A stretch of 64,000 nt of DNA from Mycobacterium sp. DL592 (GTDB lineage Bacteria > Actinomycetota > Actinomycetes > Mycobacteriales > Mycobacteriaceae): assembly GCF_011694515.1 (NCBI RefSeq), contig NZ_CP050192.1:661457-725456 (forward strand), in the 5' to 3' direction. Positions 38,289 to 48,449 of this stretch are shown in pieces. The translations under genes and the position numbers were made by a program. The notes under the pieces are model-generated. The model searched no databases, was not told where the DNA came from, and saw only the letters and a list, made by a program, of their open reading frames with translations. The stretch's first letter is position 1. Every line of letters begins with the position of its first letter.

Positions 38289-38972
38289 GTGGCCGGTGAG
38301 ATGAACAACGGCGCTTCTGGGTTACGGGAACGCAAGAAGCAACGCACGCGCGCCACGCTGATCGACGTGGCGGCGAAGTTGTGCGTCGAACAGGGCTACG
38401 ACAACACCACCGTCGACCAGATCGCCGCAGCCGCCGACGTCTCGGCCCGAACCTTCAGCCGCTACTTTCCGACCAAGGAAGCGGTCGTCGTCGCCGTCAT
38501 CGCCGACGTCGCCGACGGGGTGGCCGCCACGCTGGCCCATCAACCCCTGGACATCACCGAACACGAGGCCCTCATGCGGGCCAGTGTCGAGACGTTCCGC
38601 GGCCGCCAAGGCCGCGAACCCGACCCCGTCGTGTTCGACCGGATGACCTTGTTGCTCAAGATCCTCGGCACGGCGCCGGCGATCGGCCTGTCGGCCTTCT
38701 CCTATCGGCCCGACGGACCTCAGCATCCGGTGTTCGCCGCCGTCGCGCGTCGCATGGGTGTGGCGGTCACCGACCCGGCGTTGCGGATCCTCTTCGACAC
38801 CTGGGCGGTGCTCATGGGTGTCGCCTGCGCGGGCCTCGGTGCACCTGGTGCACCGCCGATCGAGCCGGGCGTTCTGTGCGAGCGAATCGAGTCGACATAT
38901 GCCTTGTTCGCGCGGTTGTGGACCCCATGGCACACCCCGGGCCAGCCCCCCGCGGGCGAGTCGGCACAATAG
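38289..38972 (+). CDS. TetR family transcriptional regulator
   Basis: The 227-residue protein has the TetR helix-turn-helix at residues 15-62: LRERKKQRTRATLIDVAAKLCVEQGYDNTTVDQIAAAADVSARTFSRYFPTKEAVV. A helical ligand domain follows. The effector is unknown. The start is GTG 38289. It follows the MFS exporter in the same direction and precedes gltA2; it most likely represses the exporter and itself. Confidence 0.9.
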   Translation: MAGEMNNGASGLRERKKQRTRATLIDVAAKLCVEQGYDNTTVDQIAAAADVSARTFSRYFPTKEAVVVAVIADVADGVAATLAHQPLDITEHEALMRASVETFRGRQGREPDPVVFDRMTLLLKILGTAPAIGLSAFSYRPDGPQHPVFAAVARRMGVAVTDPALRILFDTWAVLMGVACAGLGAPGAPPIEPGVLCERIESTYALFARLWTPWHTPGQPPAGESAQ

Positions 38973-39035
38973 CGACTACCTTCACCTAAGTACGGACAGC
39001 CTTAGCAGGCGTCGAAGAGCGCAGAAGGGGTTCTT

Positions 39036-40331
<1,296 letters not shown>

Positions 40332-40336
40332 TCTTT

Positions 40337-40362
40337 CTCGCCCAACCCGACATTCGGGCGAG
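40337..40362 (+). terminator. hairpin terminator after gltA2
   Basis: CTCGCCC (40337-40343) pairs perfectly with GGGCGAG (40356-40362) around a 12-base loop, six bases past the gltA2 stop. It has no T tract, common for mycobacteria. Confidence 0.7.
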
Positions 40363-40426
40363 GAAGTTCGAGTGACTTCCGCCATTTCGTCGAGTTCGAC
40401 GCCGCCCGCACTTGACCGCAGGACAG

Positions 40427-40447
40427 TTGTAGTTTAACAATAGTTGT
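40427..40447. promoter_or_regulatory. candidate MarR operator/promoter of the MFS-MarR pair
   Basis: TTGTAGTTTAACAA (40427-40440) is an A/T-rich inverted repeat with TTGT/ACAA ends, and AGTTGT recurs at 40425-40430 and 40442-40447. It lies directly at the MFS start and is A/T-rich against a GC-rich background, as expected for a MarR-bound promoter. Confidence 0.5.
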
Positions 40448-41896
40448 GTGAATGCAACTGTCAGCGACCTCAGTGCGCGACGCAAGACCATCGTTCTTGC
40501 GTCCTGCTGCCTGAGCCTGCTGATCGTGTCGATGGACGCCACCATCGTCAACGTGGCGATCCCGTCGATCCGCGCCGATCTGCACGCGACACCCGCCCAG
40601 ATGCAGTGGGTAGTCGACATCTACACCCTGGTGCTGGCCTCGCTGCTCATGCTCGCCGGTGCGACCGGTGACCGCTTCGGCCGGCGCCGCGTCTTCCAGA
40701 TCGGCCTGGCCACCTTTGCGGTCGGCTCCCTGCTGTGCAGCATCGCCCCGACCATCACCATGCTCATCGCCGCACGACTGATCCAGGCTGTCGGCGGCTC
40801 AATGCTCAATCCTGTTGCGCTATCCATCATTTCGCAGATCTTCGTTGGACGGGTCGAGCGGGCCCGAGCACTGGGGTTCTGGGGTGCGGTCGTCGGCATC
40901 TCGATGGCGCTCGGCCCGATCGTCGGCGGCCTGCTCATCGAGGTCGTCGGGTGGCGCGCCGTGTTCTGGATCAACCTGCCGATCTGTGCCGCCGCGATCG
41001 CGCTGACGGCCATCTTCGTGCCGGAGACCAAGTCGGCGACCATGCGCGACATCGATCCGGTGGGCCAGCTGCTGGCCGTGCTCTCGTTGTTCGGCCTGGT
41101 GTTCGTGCTGATCGAAGGGCCGGGGATGGGCTGGACCAATCCCCGGATCCTCGCGATCGCCGTGACCGCAGCCGCCGCCTTCGTGGCCTTCCTGCGCTAC
41201 GAGTCGCGCCGCCACGACCCCTTCATCGATCTGCGGTTCTTCCGCAGTATCCCGTTCTCGTCGGCTACGGTGACCGCCGTGTGCGCCTTTGCCGGCTGGG
41301 GTGCGTTCCTGTTCATGATGTCGCTGTACCTGCAGGGTGAGCGCGGCTACTCCGCTGCGCACACCGGGCTGATCTACCTGCCGATCGCCGTCGGGGCGCT
41401 GTTCTTCTCGCCGTTGTCCGGCCGGCTCGTGGGCCGCTTCGGTGCCCGCCCCTCCCTGCTGATCTCCGGCGTCCTGATGGTCATCGCATCGGTGATGCTG
41501 ACATTCCTGACCCCGGCGACGCCGGTGTGGGCGCTGCTGGCGATCTTCGCGGTGTACGGCATCGGTTTCGGCATGGTCAATGCCCCCATCACCAACGCCG
41601 CCGTCAGCGGCATGCCCAAGGACCGCGCGGGCGCGGCGTCTGCGGTGACCTCGACCTCACGCCAGGTCGGTGTGAGTATCGGTGTGGCGCTGTGCGGTTC
41701 GGTCGCGGGGCCGGCACTGGCCGGGCTGGGCGCCGACTTCACCTCGGCGGCGCGGCCGCTGTGGTTCATCAACATCGCCCTGGGCCTCGTCATCGCCGTA
41801 CTGGCCATCACGTCGACATCCAGCCGTGCGCACCGGTCCGCCGAACGGCTGGCACCGCTGATCGACCAGCAGCGAGTGGGGGCCGCCCGTGTCTAA
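40448..41896 (+). CDS. DHA2-family (EmrB/QacA) 14-segment MFS drug exporter
   Basis: The 482-residue protein begins in membrane segment 1 (CCLSLLIVSMDATIVNVAIPSIRADLHATPAQMQWVVDIYTLVLAS, with DATIVNVALP-type motif D1). It continues with LAGATGDRFGRRRVFQIGL (loop motif A), LGFWGAVVGISMALGPIVGGLLIE (motif C, typical of antiporter exporters) and 14 segments overall. It probably exports drugs or metabolites in exchange for protons. The start GTG follows the AT-rich operator. The MarR gene overlaps its last eight bases. Confidence 0.92.
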   Translation: MNATVSDLSARRKTIVLASCCLSLLIVSMDATIVNVAIPSIRADLHATPAQMQWVVDIYTLVLASLLMLAGATGDRFGRRRVFQIGLATFAVGSLLCSIAPTITMLIAARLIQAVGGSMLNPVALSIISQIFVGRVERARALGFWGAVVGISMALGPIVGGLLIEVVGWRAVFWINLPICAAAIALTAIFVPETKSATMRDIDPVGQLLAVLSLFGLVFVLIEGPGMGWTNPRILAIAVTAAAAFVAFLRYESRRHDPFIDLRFFRSIPFSSATVTAVCAFAGWGAFLFMMSLYLQGERGYSAAHTGLIYLPIAVGALFFSPLSGRLVGRFGARPSLLISGVLMVIASVMLTFLTPATPVWALLAIFAVYGIGFGMVNAPITNAAVSGMPKDRAGAASAVTSTSRQVGVSIGVALCGSVAGPALAGLGADFTSAARPLWFINIALGLVIAVLAITSTSSRAHRSAERLAPLIDQQRVGAARV

Positions 41897-42302
41897 CCCC
41901 CTGGCTGACGAGGTGTGGCGCACCCTGTCAGCACTGGTTCTCGACAACAAGGACGGCTGGCGACGCGCCGTCGTCGAGCGAACGGGATTGCCGTTCAGCC
42001 GGATCCGCATCCTCAAACGGCTCGCCAAGAGGCCGATGACGGTGAAGCAGGTCGCCGAGATGGCCACCATCGACGCACCGGCGGCCACGGTCGCGGTCAA
42101 CGATCTGGAAGCCCGCGGCCTGGTGATCCGGGAGGTCGACCCGCAGAATCGCCGTTGCAAGCTGGTGTCGCTGACCGAGGCCGGTCATCAGATGGTCGCC
42201 GTGCTGGATGCCACTGAAGATCCAGCACCTGATCGCCTTGCCACGCTCGGCGACGAGGACCTCGCCACCCTGCAGGCAATCCTGGCGCGGGTGCTCAGCT
42301 GA
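41889..42302 (+). CDS. MarR family regulator of the adjacent exporter
   Basis: The 137-residue winged-helix protein has FSRIRILKRLAKRPMTVKQVAEMATIDAPAATVAVNDLEARGLVIREVDPQNRRCKLVSLTEAG, with the MarR wing (DPQNRR). Its GTG start lies inside the last codons of the exporter gene in another frame, so it is translationally coupled. The expected role is to repress the pair until an exported compound binds. Confidence 0.9.
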   Translation: MSNPLADEVWRTLSALVLDNKDGWRRAVVERTGLPFSRIRILKRLAKRPMTVKQVAEMATIDAPAATVAVNDLEARGLVIREVDPQNRRCKLVSLTEAGHQMVAVLDATEDPAPDRLATLGDEDLATLQAILARVLS

Positions 42303-42558
42303 GATAGCCCTCGACTTCGTCGGGTGGGCGCACCGCGGCTTGGCTCGGATCACCGCCGGTCTCGCGCAGGGCCCGGCGCTGCCGCAGCAGATCCCAGCAC
42401 TGGTCGAGTTCGGTTTCGATCGAGCGCAGCCGCCGGTGCTCTTCGGATGGATCGATCTCCTGGTGGATGAGTTGCTCGCGCAGCTCGCGCTCCTGGGCCA
42501 CCAGGTCGTGTATCCGTGCGAGGGTGTCCCGGTCGCCGGGTTTGGATTCGTGTGCCAC
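42295..42558 (-). CDS. DUF2630 family small protein (Rv0898c-like)
   Basis: The 87-residue, strongly charged helical protein has ILARIHDLVAQERELREQLI-like text (residues 14-32) and SIETELDQCWDLLRQRRALRETGGDP, typical of DUF2630 and equal in size to Rv0898c. It is likely coiled-coil. The function is unknown. It overlaps the convergent MarR gene by eight bases, and ends the minus-strand run of the phospho-lyase cluster. Confidence 0.9.
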   Translation of the reverse strand: MAHESKPGDRDTLARIHDLVAQERELREQLIHQEIDPSEEHRRLRSIETELDQCWDLLRQRRALRETGGDPSQAAVRPPDEVEGYLS

Positions 42559-42585
42559 CGCTCCAGTGTGCCTGTGCTCTGGGGG

Positions 42586-43905
42586 TCAGTGCGAGGAATG
42601 CAGAACGTCGGAGAATGCGGTGCAGAACCAGTCGACGTCGGATTCGGAGAACACCAGCGGCGGGCGGACCTTGAGCACGTTGCCGTCGCGACCGCATACC
42701 GAGATCAGCACCCGATGTTCGCGCATCGCGTTGACGATCTTCTTCGCGCCCGTCCGGTCGGGTTCGCCTGTCTCATCGATGATTTCGACGCCGATGTAGA
42801 GTCCGGCGCCGCGCACGTCGCCGATGCGCGGATGGTCGCGGCCCAATGCCGCCAGCTCGGTGCGCAACGCGGTCCCGACGTTCGCCGCGTTGGCCATCAG
42901 CTTCTCGTCCTCGATGACGTCGAGCACGGCTGCCGCAGCCGCCATGGTGACCGGGTTGCCGCCGAAGGTGTTGAAGTAGGGCACCCCGCGGGCGAAGGAC
43001 TCCAGCACGCCGGCGCGCGCGGCCATCGCCGCGATCGGCAGGCCGTTGCCCATGGGCTTGCCGGTCGTCACCAGATCGGGCACCACACCGTGGCGCAGGA
43101 AGCCCCACATTGCTTCGCCGGTGCGGGCGAATCCGGGTTGCACCTCGTCGGCAATGAACACCCCGCCCGCGTCGCGGACCGCCTGGACCGCCGGGGCGAG
43201 CACCGACGGGTCGGGATAGATGCCGTCGGACGAGAAGATGGTGTCGACGATCAGGCAGCTCACCCCTGCGCCTGTGGCCCTGAGGTCGTCGATTGCGGCG
43301 GTGACGTCGGCGGCGAAGCGGCCCGCCAGTTCGTCGGCCGGGATCCGGTAACTGTCCGGCGGGGCGATGGCACGCACGTGCTTGCCGAGGGCGGTCGCCC
43401 CGCCGATGGACGGCGAGATCGCTGTCACGGCAGCGGTGTTGCCGTGGTACGCGTCGGTGGTGATGATGACGCCCGTTGCGCCGGTGTGCATTTCGGCCAC
43501 CCGCAGGGCGAGGTCATTGACTTCCGAGCCGGTGCAGGCGTACATCACCTGGTCGATCTCGTCCGGCATGGTCGCCAGCAGACGCTCGCTGTAGTCGACG
43601 ATCGTGCCGTGCAGATACCGGGTGTGGGTGTTGAGGGTGGCCAGCTGGCGGCTGACGGCCTCGACCACGTGCGGGTGGCAATGCCCGACGCTGGCGACGT
43701 TGTTGTACGCGTCGAGGTAGCAGGCGCCGTCCGCGTCGTAGAGGCGGGTGCCCTCGCCGCGGACGAGGTGCACGGGCCGCTCGTAAAACAGCCGGTAGGC
43801 CGGGCCGAGCATACGGTCGCGGGCCGCGACCAACGATTCGATGGCCGGATCGAGCGGTTGATCCGGGGAGTAGCTGTTGGAATCCATGATGTTCGAGAAA
43901 CCCAC
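42586..43905 (-). CDS. PLP-dependent phospho-lyase, ethanolamine-phosphate/phosphohydroxylysine lyase type (class III aminotransferase fold)
   Basis: The 439-residue class III fold has the PLP lysine at residue 283 (TTGKPMGNGLP), ADEVQPGFARTG and GNPVTMAAA. The segment YLDAYNNVASVGHCHPHVVEA, then LNTHTRYLHGTIVDYSERL and TGSEVNDLALRVA, closely follows human ETNPPL/PHYKPL (AGXT2L1/L2), where NNVAHVGHCHP is diagnostic. Those enzymes eliminate phosphate and ammonia from phosphoethanolamine or 5-phosphohydroxylysine, leaving an aldehyde. An ordinary omega-aminotransferase is the alternative. The APC permease lies upstream on the same strand and an APH-fold kinase is divergent, which supports the phospho-lyase role. 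Starts at 43905 or 43887 are both possible. Confidence 0.82.
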   Translation of the reverse strand: MGFSNIMDSNSYSPDQPLDPAIESLVAARDRMLGPAYRLFYERPVHLVRGEGTRLYDADGACYLDAYNNVASVGHCHPHVVEAVSRQLATLNTHTRYLHGTIVDYSERLLATMPDEIDQVMYACTGSEVNDLALRVAEMHTGATGVIITTDAYHGNTAAVTAISPSIGGATALGKHVRAIAPPDSYRIPADELAGRFAADVTAAIDDLRATGAGVSCLIVDTIFSSDGIYPDPSVLAPAVQAVRDAGGVFIADEVQPGFARTGEAMWGFLRHGVVPDLVTTGKPMGNGLPIAAMAARAGVLESFARGVPYFNTFGGNPVTMAAAAAVLDVIEDEKLMANAANVGTALRTELAALGRDHPRIGDVRGAGLYIGVEIIDETGEPDRTGAKKIVNAMREHRVLISVCGRDGNVLKVRPPLVFSESDVDWFCTAFSDVLHSSH

Positions 43906-43947
43906 GTTGCTACTCCTTCGTCGTTCGTTGGTCGCGGCCCGTGCAAC

Positions 43948-45519
43948 TCAGCGCTCGTGTGCCTCCTCGAGGACGATCCGGCCCAGCTCCGAATACCGTT
44001 GCGGGGCTTTGGCCTTCAGGTACACGGCTAGCAGAATGCCGCTGAGCCCGACGATACCGACGACGTAGGGGATGATGGTGAACACCCAGTCGGTGGATGC
44101 CGTCCCGGCGGCGAACGACGCGTTCTTGCCGAGCAGGTAGATGACGTAGAGCATGCCGATGCCACCGAGCAGCGGAGCGAGGAACGTGCGGAACCAGTTC
44201 GCTGTCTCCGGGTGATTTTTGCCGACGTGGAAGTAGGCGATCACCGCGAAAGCGGCCAGTGCCTGCACGATCAGGATCGCCGTGGTGCCGAGCAGTGCCA
44301 TCAGCCCGTACAGGCCGGTGTAGGGATCACGACCGGTGATGGCGAAGAACAGCACCACAATGGTGGCGAACACGGTCTGGAACAGGCCGGCGATGTGCGG
44401 CGAGCCGTGCACCGGGTGGGTGGCGCCCAGGGTCTTGCGCATCCCGGGGATGACGTTCTCGCGCCCGAGGGCGTAGATGTAGCGCGCCGCGCAGTTGTGG
44501 AACGCCATGCCGCAGGCGAACGATCCCGTCATCAGCAGGATCTTGAACATGTCGACTGCCCACGTGCCCAGGTTCTTGTCGACCGGGCCGAAGAAGATGT
44601 CACCGGCGGTGGACGAATCCTGCGCCAGCGCAATGGCATTCTGCGGTCCGGTCCCGACGATGGCCAGCCACGAGATCAGGATGTAGAACACCCCGATGCC
44701 GATGACGGAGCCGATGACCGCGATCGGGATGATCTTCTTGGGGTTCTTGGATTCCTCGCCGTACATCGCGCTGGACTCGAATCCGACCCATGACCAGAAT
44801 GCGAAGAACAGGCCGATACCTGCCGAGCCTGCTACTGCCAGTGCACTGCCGTTGGGTCCGGTGACGGTGCCCGAGAGGCTCTTGAAGCCGTTGAGCGGGT
44901 TCAGCGATCCCCACGACCAGCCCTGCGGGCCGCCACCGGCGAACAGCACCGAGACTCCCATCAGCGACAGCATGAGGATCTCGGTCACGAGGAACACGCC
45001 CAGCACCTTGGCGGCCAGGTTGATGTCGAAGTAGGTCAGCACCAGGTTGACCACCAGCATGCCGAGGGCGAACACGACCCACGAGATGTTGACATGGAAG
45101 AGGCTGTTGACGGTGTCGTTGGCGAAGAATGCGAAGATCCCGATCAGCGACGCCTCGAAGACCATGTAGGCCATCGTGGTCAGGAATCCTGCGCCCAGTC
45201 CCACGATGCGGCCGAGGCCGTGTGAGATGTAGCCGTAGAAAGCTCCGGTCGCGGTGATGTGCTTGCTCATCGCGGCGTATCCGATAGCGAACAGGGTGAG
45301 CACGATCGTGGCGACGAAGTAGCCGGCCGGGGCGTATGCGCCGTTACCGAACCCGACCGCGATCGGTACGTTGCCCACCATGGCGGTGATCGGCGCCGCG
45401 GTCGCGACAGCCATGAACAGGACGCCGATCAGGCCGACGGCGTTGGGCTTGAGCCGCTGGACGGCGTCGCCCTTGGCTTGGGCTGCCTCCGCGGCAGGTG
45501 GGTCGATGATGTCGCTCAT
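43948..45519 (-). CDS. APC superfamily amino acid/amine permease
   Basis: The 523-residue protein has about 12-14 membrane segments. The APC N-terminal motif reads KPNAVGLIGVLFMAVATAAPITAMVGNVPIAVGFGNG, and the GFESSAMYGEESKNPKKIIPIAVIGSV segment (SSAMYGEE) fits the amino-acid/polyamine/organocation family. It likely imports an amino acid or amine such as ethanolamine or hydroxylysine, given its lyase and kinase neighbours. The ATG at 45519 is chosen; the frame upstream is in the regulatory region. It is transcribed with the phospho-lyase, 42 bases apart. Confidence 0.9.
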   Translation of the reverse strand: MSDIIDPPAAEAAQAKGDAVQRLKPNAVGLIGVLFMAVATAAPITAMVGNVPIAVGFGNGAYAPAGYFVATIVLTLFAIGYAAMSKHITATGAFYGYISHGLGRIVGLGAGFLTTMAYMVFEASLIGIFAFFANDTVNSLFHVNISWVVFALGMLVVNLVLTYFDINLAAKVLGVFLVTEILMLSLMGVSVLFAGGGPQGWSWGSLNPLNGFKSLSGTVTGPNGSALAVAGSAGIGLFFAFWSWVGFESSAMYGEESKNPKKIIPIAVIGSVIGIGVFYILISWLAIVGTGPQNAIALAQDSSTAGDIFFGPVDKNLGTWAVDMFKILLMTGSFACGMAFHNCAARYIYALGRENVIPGMRKTLGATHPVHGSPHIAGLFQTVFATIVVLFFAITGRDPYTGLYGLMALLGTTAILIVQALAAFAVIAYFHVGKNHPETANWFRTFLAPLLGGIGMLYVIYLLGKNASFAAGTASTDWVFTIIPYVVGIVGLSGILLAVYLKAKAPQRYSELGRIVLEEAHER

Positions 45520-45563
45520 TGTTGATTTCCCGTCTCGAACACGACCGGTGGTCGCGCAGGATA

Positions 45564-45577
45564 TTTGGTCTGGTTTG
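45564..45577 (+). repeat. repeat copy 1 in the permease/kinase divergent promoter region
   Basis: TTTGGTCTGGTTTG lies 45 bases upstream of the permease start. Its second copy near the kinase differs at one position. The two are candidate binding sites for the HutC-type GntR regulator of the cluster. Confidence 0.5.
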
Positions 45578-45758
45578 GCCCGAGATGCGGCTGCGTCTGG
45601 GGAGCGAGGTGATGTCGAAGACGACACTGTGATACGACGCCGACATTGTTACTCCTCCCAGATCGCCTGGTCAACAGGAACAATCGGGATTCACGCCGGA
45701 GTGTTTCGGCCATGTTTCCGAATCCGCAGTTGCGAAACGCTGACGTTAAATGTGCCGA

Positions 45759-45772
45759 TTTGGTCTGCTTTG
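45759..45772 (+). repeat. repeat copy 2 in the permease/kinase divergent promoter region
   Basis: TTTGGTCTGCTTTG lies 29 bases upstream of the kinase ATG, 13 of 14 identical to the copy at 45564-45577. The remaining 281-base gap (45520-45800) contains no gene. Confidence 0.5.
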
Positions 45773-45800
45773 CGGCGGTTAATGGTCCACACTGTTCGAC

Positions 45801-46814
45801 ATGCCGGGACTGCCGCCGACCCATGAGTTGTTCGCGCGCGCAGCACTTCCTGCGTACGGCCGTGCCGCTGACGCCGAATTGCGGCTGCTGAGCCTGTCGG
45901 AGAACGCAACCTACCTGGTGGAGGACGACGAGCCCATCGTGCTGCGGGTGCACCGGCCCGGCTACCACTCACTTGCCGCGATCCACTCCGAACTGGCCTG
46001 GATGAAGGCGTTGCGCACCGAGACTGCGGTCACCACACCTGAGTTGGTCCTCGCGGGCGACGGTTCCGATGTGGTGCTCGCCGAGGCGGACGGGACTGCG
46101 CTGCATGTCGATGCCGTCACCTTCGTGCCCGGTTGCACCGCTGAAGAGGATCCCGAGGCAGTGGGATTCGACGAACTCGGTCGTATCACCGCGGTCATGC
46201 ACGACCATGCCCGCGGGTGGACGACGCCCACTGGCTTCACCCGGTTCCGCTGGGACCTGGAGACGATTCTGGGACCGGAGGCCCGCTGGGGTAACTGGCG
46301 GCTGGCCCCGGGCCTGACCGTGGCTGACAAGGACTGGATTCAGCGCGCTTCCGACGACATCACCGCAAAGCTTACTGAGTTCGGTTGCGCTCCAGATCGT
46401 TTCGGCCTGGTCCATGCCGACCTGCGGCTGGCCAACCTGATGGTCGATCCCGCCGACGTCGGGGCGGGCATCACCGTGATCGATTTCGACGACTGTGGAT
46501 GGTCCTGGTATCTGGCCGACCTGGGGGCGGCGGTGTCGTTCATCGAGGACACCCCGGCCGGCGAGCGCATCATCGCCGACTGGCTCACCGGCTACCTTCA
46601 GGTGGGGTCCATCCCTGCCGCCCACCTCGAGTTGATCCCCTCATTCGTGATGATGCGCCGGATCATGCTCACCGCGTGGATCGCCTCGCATTACGACGCC
46701 GACGCCGCGATCGGCGTCGGTGAGCAGTTCGCCCCGGACACGGCCCGGCTGGCGCAGCGTTATCTGGAGGACCGCACCTGGCTACAGGATGCGATCTTCG
46801 GATCCAGGGTCTAA
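45801..46814 (+). CDS. APH-fold small-molecule kinase (hydroxylysine/ethanolamine kinase-like)
   Basis: The 337-residue aminoglycoside-phosphotransferase-fold protein has [25 protein letters not shown] (P-loop-like and Lys equivalents) and the Brenner motif [17 protein letters not shown] (HADLRLAN), followed by [21 protein letters not shown] (IDFDD metal site). Homologues include 5-hydroxylysine kinase, ethanolamine and choline kinases. Its place, divergent from a phospho-lyase/permease pair, suggests that it phosphorylates the substrate which the lyase cleaves. Antibiotic resistance is unlikely from the context. The SDR gene follows 25 bases later. Confidence 0.87.
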   Translation: MPGLPPTHELFARAALPAYGRAADAELRLLSLSENATYLVEDDEPIVLRVHRPGYHSLAAIHSELAWMKALRTETAVTTPELVLAGDGSDVVLAEADGTALHVDAVTFVPGCTAEEDPEAVGFDELGRITAVMHDHARGWTTPTGFTRFRWDLETILGPEARWGNWRLAPGLTVADKDWIQRASDDITAKLTEFGCAPDRFGLVHADLRLANLMVDPADVGAGITVIDFDDCGWSWYLADLGAAVSFIEDTPAGERIIADWLTGYLQVGSIPAAHLELIPSFVMMRRIMLTAWIASHYDADAAIGVGEQFAPDTARLAQRYLEDRTWLQDAIFGSRV

Positions 46815-46839
46815 TCACCCTGCGGCAGAAAGGAATGTC

Positions 46840-47616
46840 ATGTTCGACCTTCAGTCGGCGTCGGTTCTGGTGACGGGTGGAAGTAAGGGGATCGGCCGCG
46901 GAATCGCGTCGGTGTTCGCCTCGGCGGGTGCCAATGTGGCCATCGCCGCCCGCTCGTCGACCGATATCGACACGGTGGTGGCCGAACTGGACGACCTCGG
47001 TTCGGGCAAGGTGCTCGGTGTGCAGGCCGATGTTTCCGACCCGATGTCGTGTGCCAACCTCGCCGAGACGGTGCGCGAGACATTCGGCGGAATCGACGTG
47101 GTGTGCGCGAATGCCGGCATCTTCCCCGAGGCGCCGCTGGCCTCGATGACGCCGGTTCAACTCGGCGAGGTGCTCGATGTCAACGTCAAGGGCACCGTCT
47201 ACACCGTGCAGGCCTGCCTGGATGCGCTCATCGCCTCCGGTCGCGGACGGGTGATCCTGACCTCGTCGATCACCGGGCCGATCACCGGCTTCCCGGGATG
47301 GTCGCACTACGGTGCCTCCAAGGCCGCCCAGCTGGGCTTCATGCGAACGGCGGCAATCGAATTGGCGCCACACCGCATCACCGTCAACGCGGTGCTGCCC
47401 GGCAACATCTTCACCGAGGGTCTCGCCGACATGGGTAAGGAGTACATCGCGGGAATGACCAGGGCGATCCCGGCCGGCAAACTGGGCACGCCGGAGGACA
47501 TCGGGTATCTCGCGGCGTTCCTGGCCACTAAAGAGGCCGGATACATCACCGGTCAGGCCATCGCCGTCGACGGTGGCCAGGTGCTTCCCGAGTCCCCGGA
47601 CGCCGTGAGCCCGTAG
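46840..47616 (+). CDS. short-chain dehydrogenase/reductase (FabG-like)
   Basis: This 258-residue classical SDR has [32 protein letters not shown] (NAG), [11 protein letters not shown] (catalytic Ser), [15 protein letters not shown] (YxxxK) and [15 protein letters not shown]. The ATG at 46840 follows AGAAAGGAATGTC, a good ribosome-binding site, so the longer frame was rejected. In the cluster it could reduce or oxidise the aldehyde or alcohol released by the phospho-lyase; the substrate is not known. The GntR gene begins two bases after its stop. Confidence 0.92.
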   Translation: MFDLQSASVLVTGGSKGIGRGIASVFASAGANVAIAARSSTDIDTVVAELDDLGSGKVLGVQADVSDPMSCANLAETVRETFGGIDVVCANAGIFPEAPLASMTPVQLGEVLDVNVKGTVYTVQACLDALIASGRGRVILTSSITGPITGFPGWSHYGASKAAQLGFMRTAAIELAPHRITVNAVLPGNIFTEGLADMGKEYIAGMTRAIPAGKLGTPEDIGYLAAFLATKEAGYITGQAIAVDGGQVLPESPDAVSP

Positions 47617-47618
47617 CG

Positions 47619-48404
47619 ATGGAGGAGTCCGAGGGGGGGCCGATCGCCGAGGACGTACGCCGCCGCATCCTGTCGATGCTGGCGCAAGGTGCGTTGCGGC
47701 CCGGATCTCGGTTGGGCACCGAACGTGAGATGGCCGAACAGTTCGCGGTGTCGCGGTCGACGCTGCGCAGTGCCCTGCTGCCCCTGAGTCGGGCGGGTGT
47801 GCTCGAGCGGCGCACCGGCCGCAACGGCGGAACCTTCGTGCGCGCCGATGTCGTCGAGCGCAACGCCGCCGAACTGGCTGGACTTCCCGCCCGGTTGCGC
47901 AGCGGTGGACATACCAGCGCCACCCGGGTGCTGGCGACCGACCGCAGACCCGCCACCCCCGCCGAAGCCGCCGCGCTCGAGATCACCACCCGCGACGAGG
48001 TTTTCGCGATACGCAGATTGCGGTTCGCCGACGGTGTGCCGTTGTCGGTCGACTTCTCCTGCTTCGTCGCCGGCCAGGTCGTCGGCCTTCTCGAGCAGCC
48101 GCTGGGCGGTTCGATCTATGAGTTGCTCGCCGTCCGCTACGGCCTGACCCCCGCGACGTCGACGGAGATGATCGAGGTGGTCAGCGCCAGTCCTCGCGAG
48201 GCCGAGTGGCTGGCGATCCCGAGCAGACGGCCACTGGTGGCGATCACCCGCGTCACCCACGACGCGTCCGACCGGCCGTTCGAGTACGCCTACGACCTTT
48301 TCCGAGCCGACCGTGTCCGGCTCACGGCGACCACCTCCACCGTGACCGCCCGGGAACGGCGCGGCACCGACGGCAGGGTCGAACGCTCCGTCAGCAGCGC
48401 CTGA
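47619..48404 (+). CDS. GntR family regulator, HutC (UTRA) type
   Basis: The 261-residue protein has an N-terminal winged helix (residues 5-75: EDVRRRILSMLAQGALRPGSRLGTEREMAEQFAVSRSTLRSALLPLSRAGVLERRTGRNGGTFV). A UTRA ligand domain follows (EVFAIRRLRFADGVPLSVDFSCF, then YGLTPATSTEMIEVVSASPREAEWL). HutC-type repressors usually sense metabolites of the pathway they control. It is the last gene of the kinase-SDR operon and most likely controls the divergent cluster through the repeated TTTGGTCTG motif. Confidence 0.92.
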   Translation: MEESEGGPIAEDVRRRILSMLAQGALRPGSRLGTEREMAEQFAVSRSTLRSALLPLSRAGVLERRTGRNGGTFVRADVVERNAAELAGLPARLRSGGHTSATRVLATDRRPATPAEAAALEITTRDEVFAIRRLRFADGVPLSVDFSCFVAGQVVGLLEQPLGGSIYELLAVRYGLTPATSTEMIEVVSASPREAEWLAIPSRRPLVAITRVTHDASDRPFEYAYDLFRADRVRLTATTSTVTARERRGTDGRVERSVSSA

Positions 48405-48449
48405 TCTGCTCGCCAGGCGAGATTCGTTCGGAGCGTGTGTAATTCATTG

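Noticed and set aside
45801..46814. Aminoglycoside resistance gene
   Set aside because: The fold is that of aminoglycoside phosphotransferases, but the neighbours (phospho-lyase, permease, GntR) point to a metabolic kinase.
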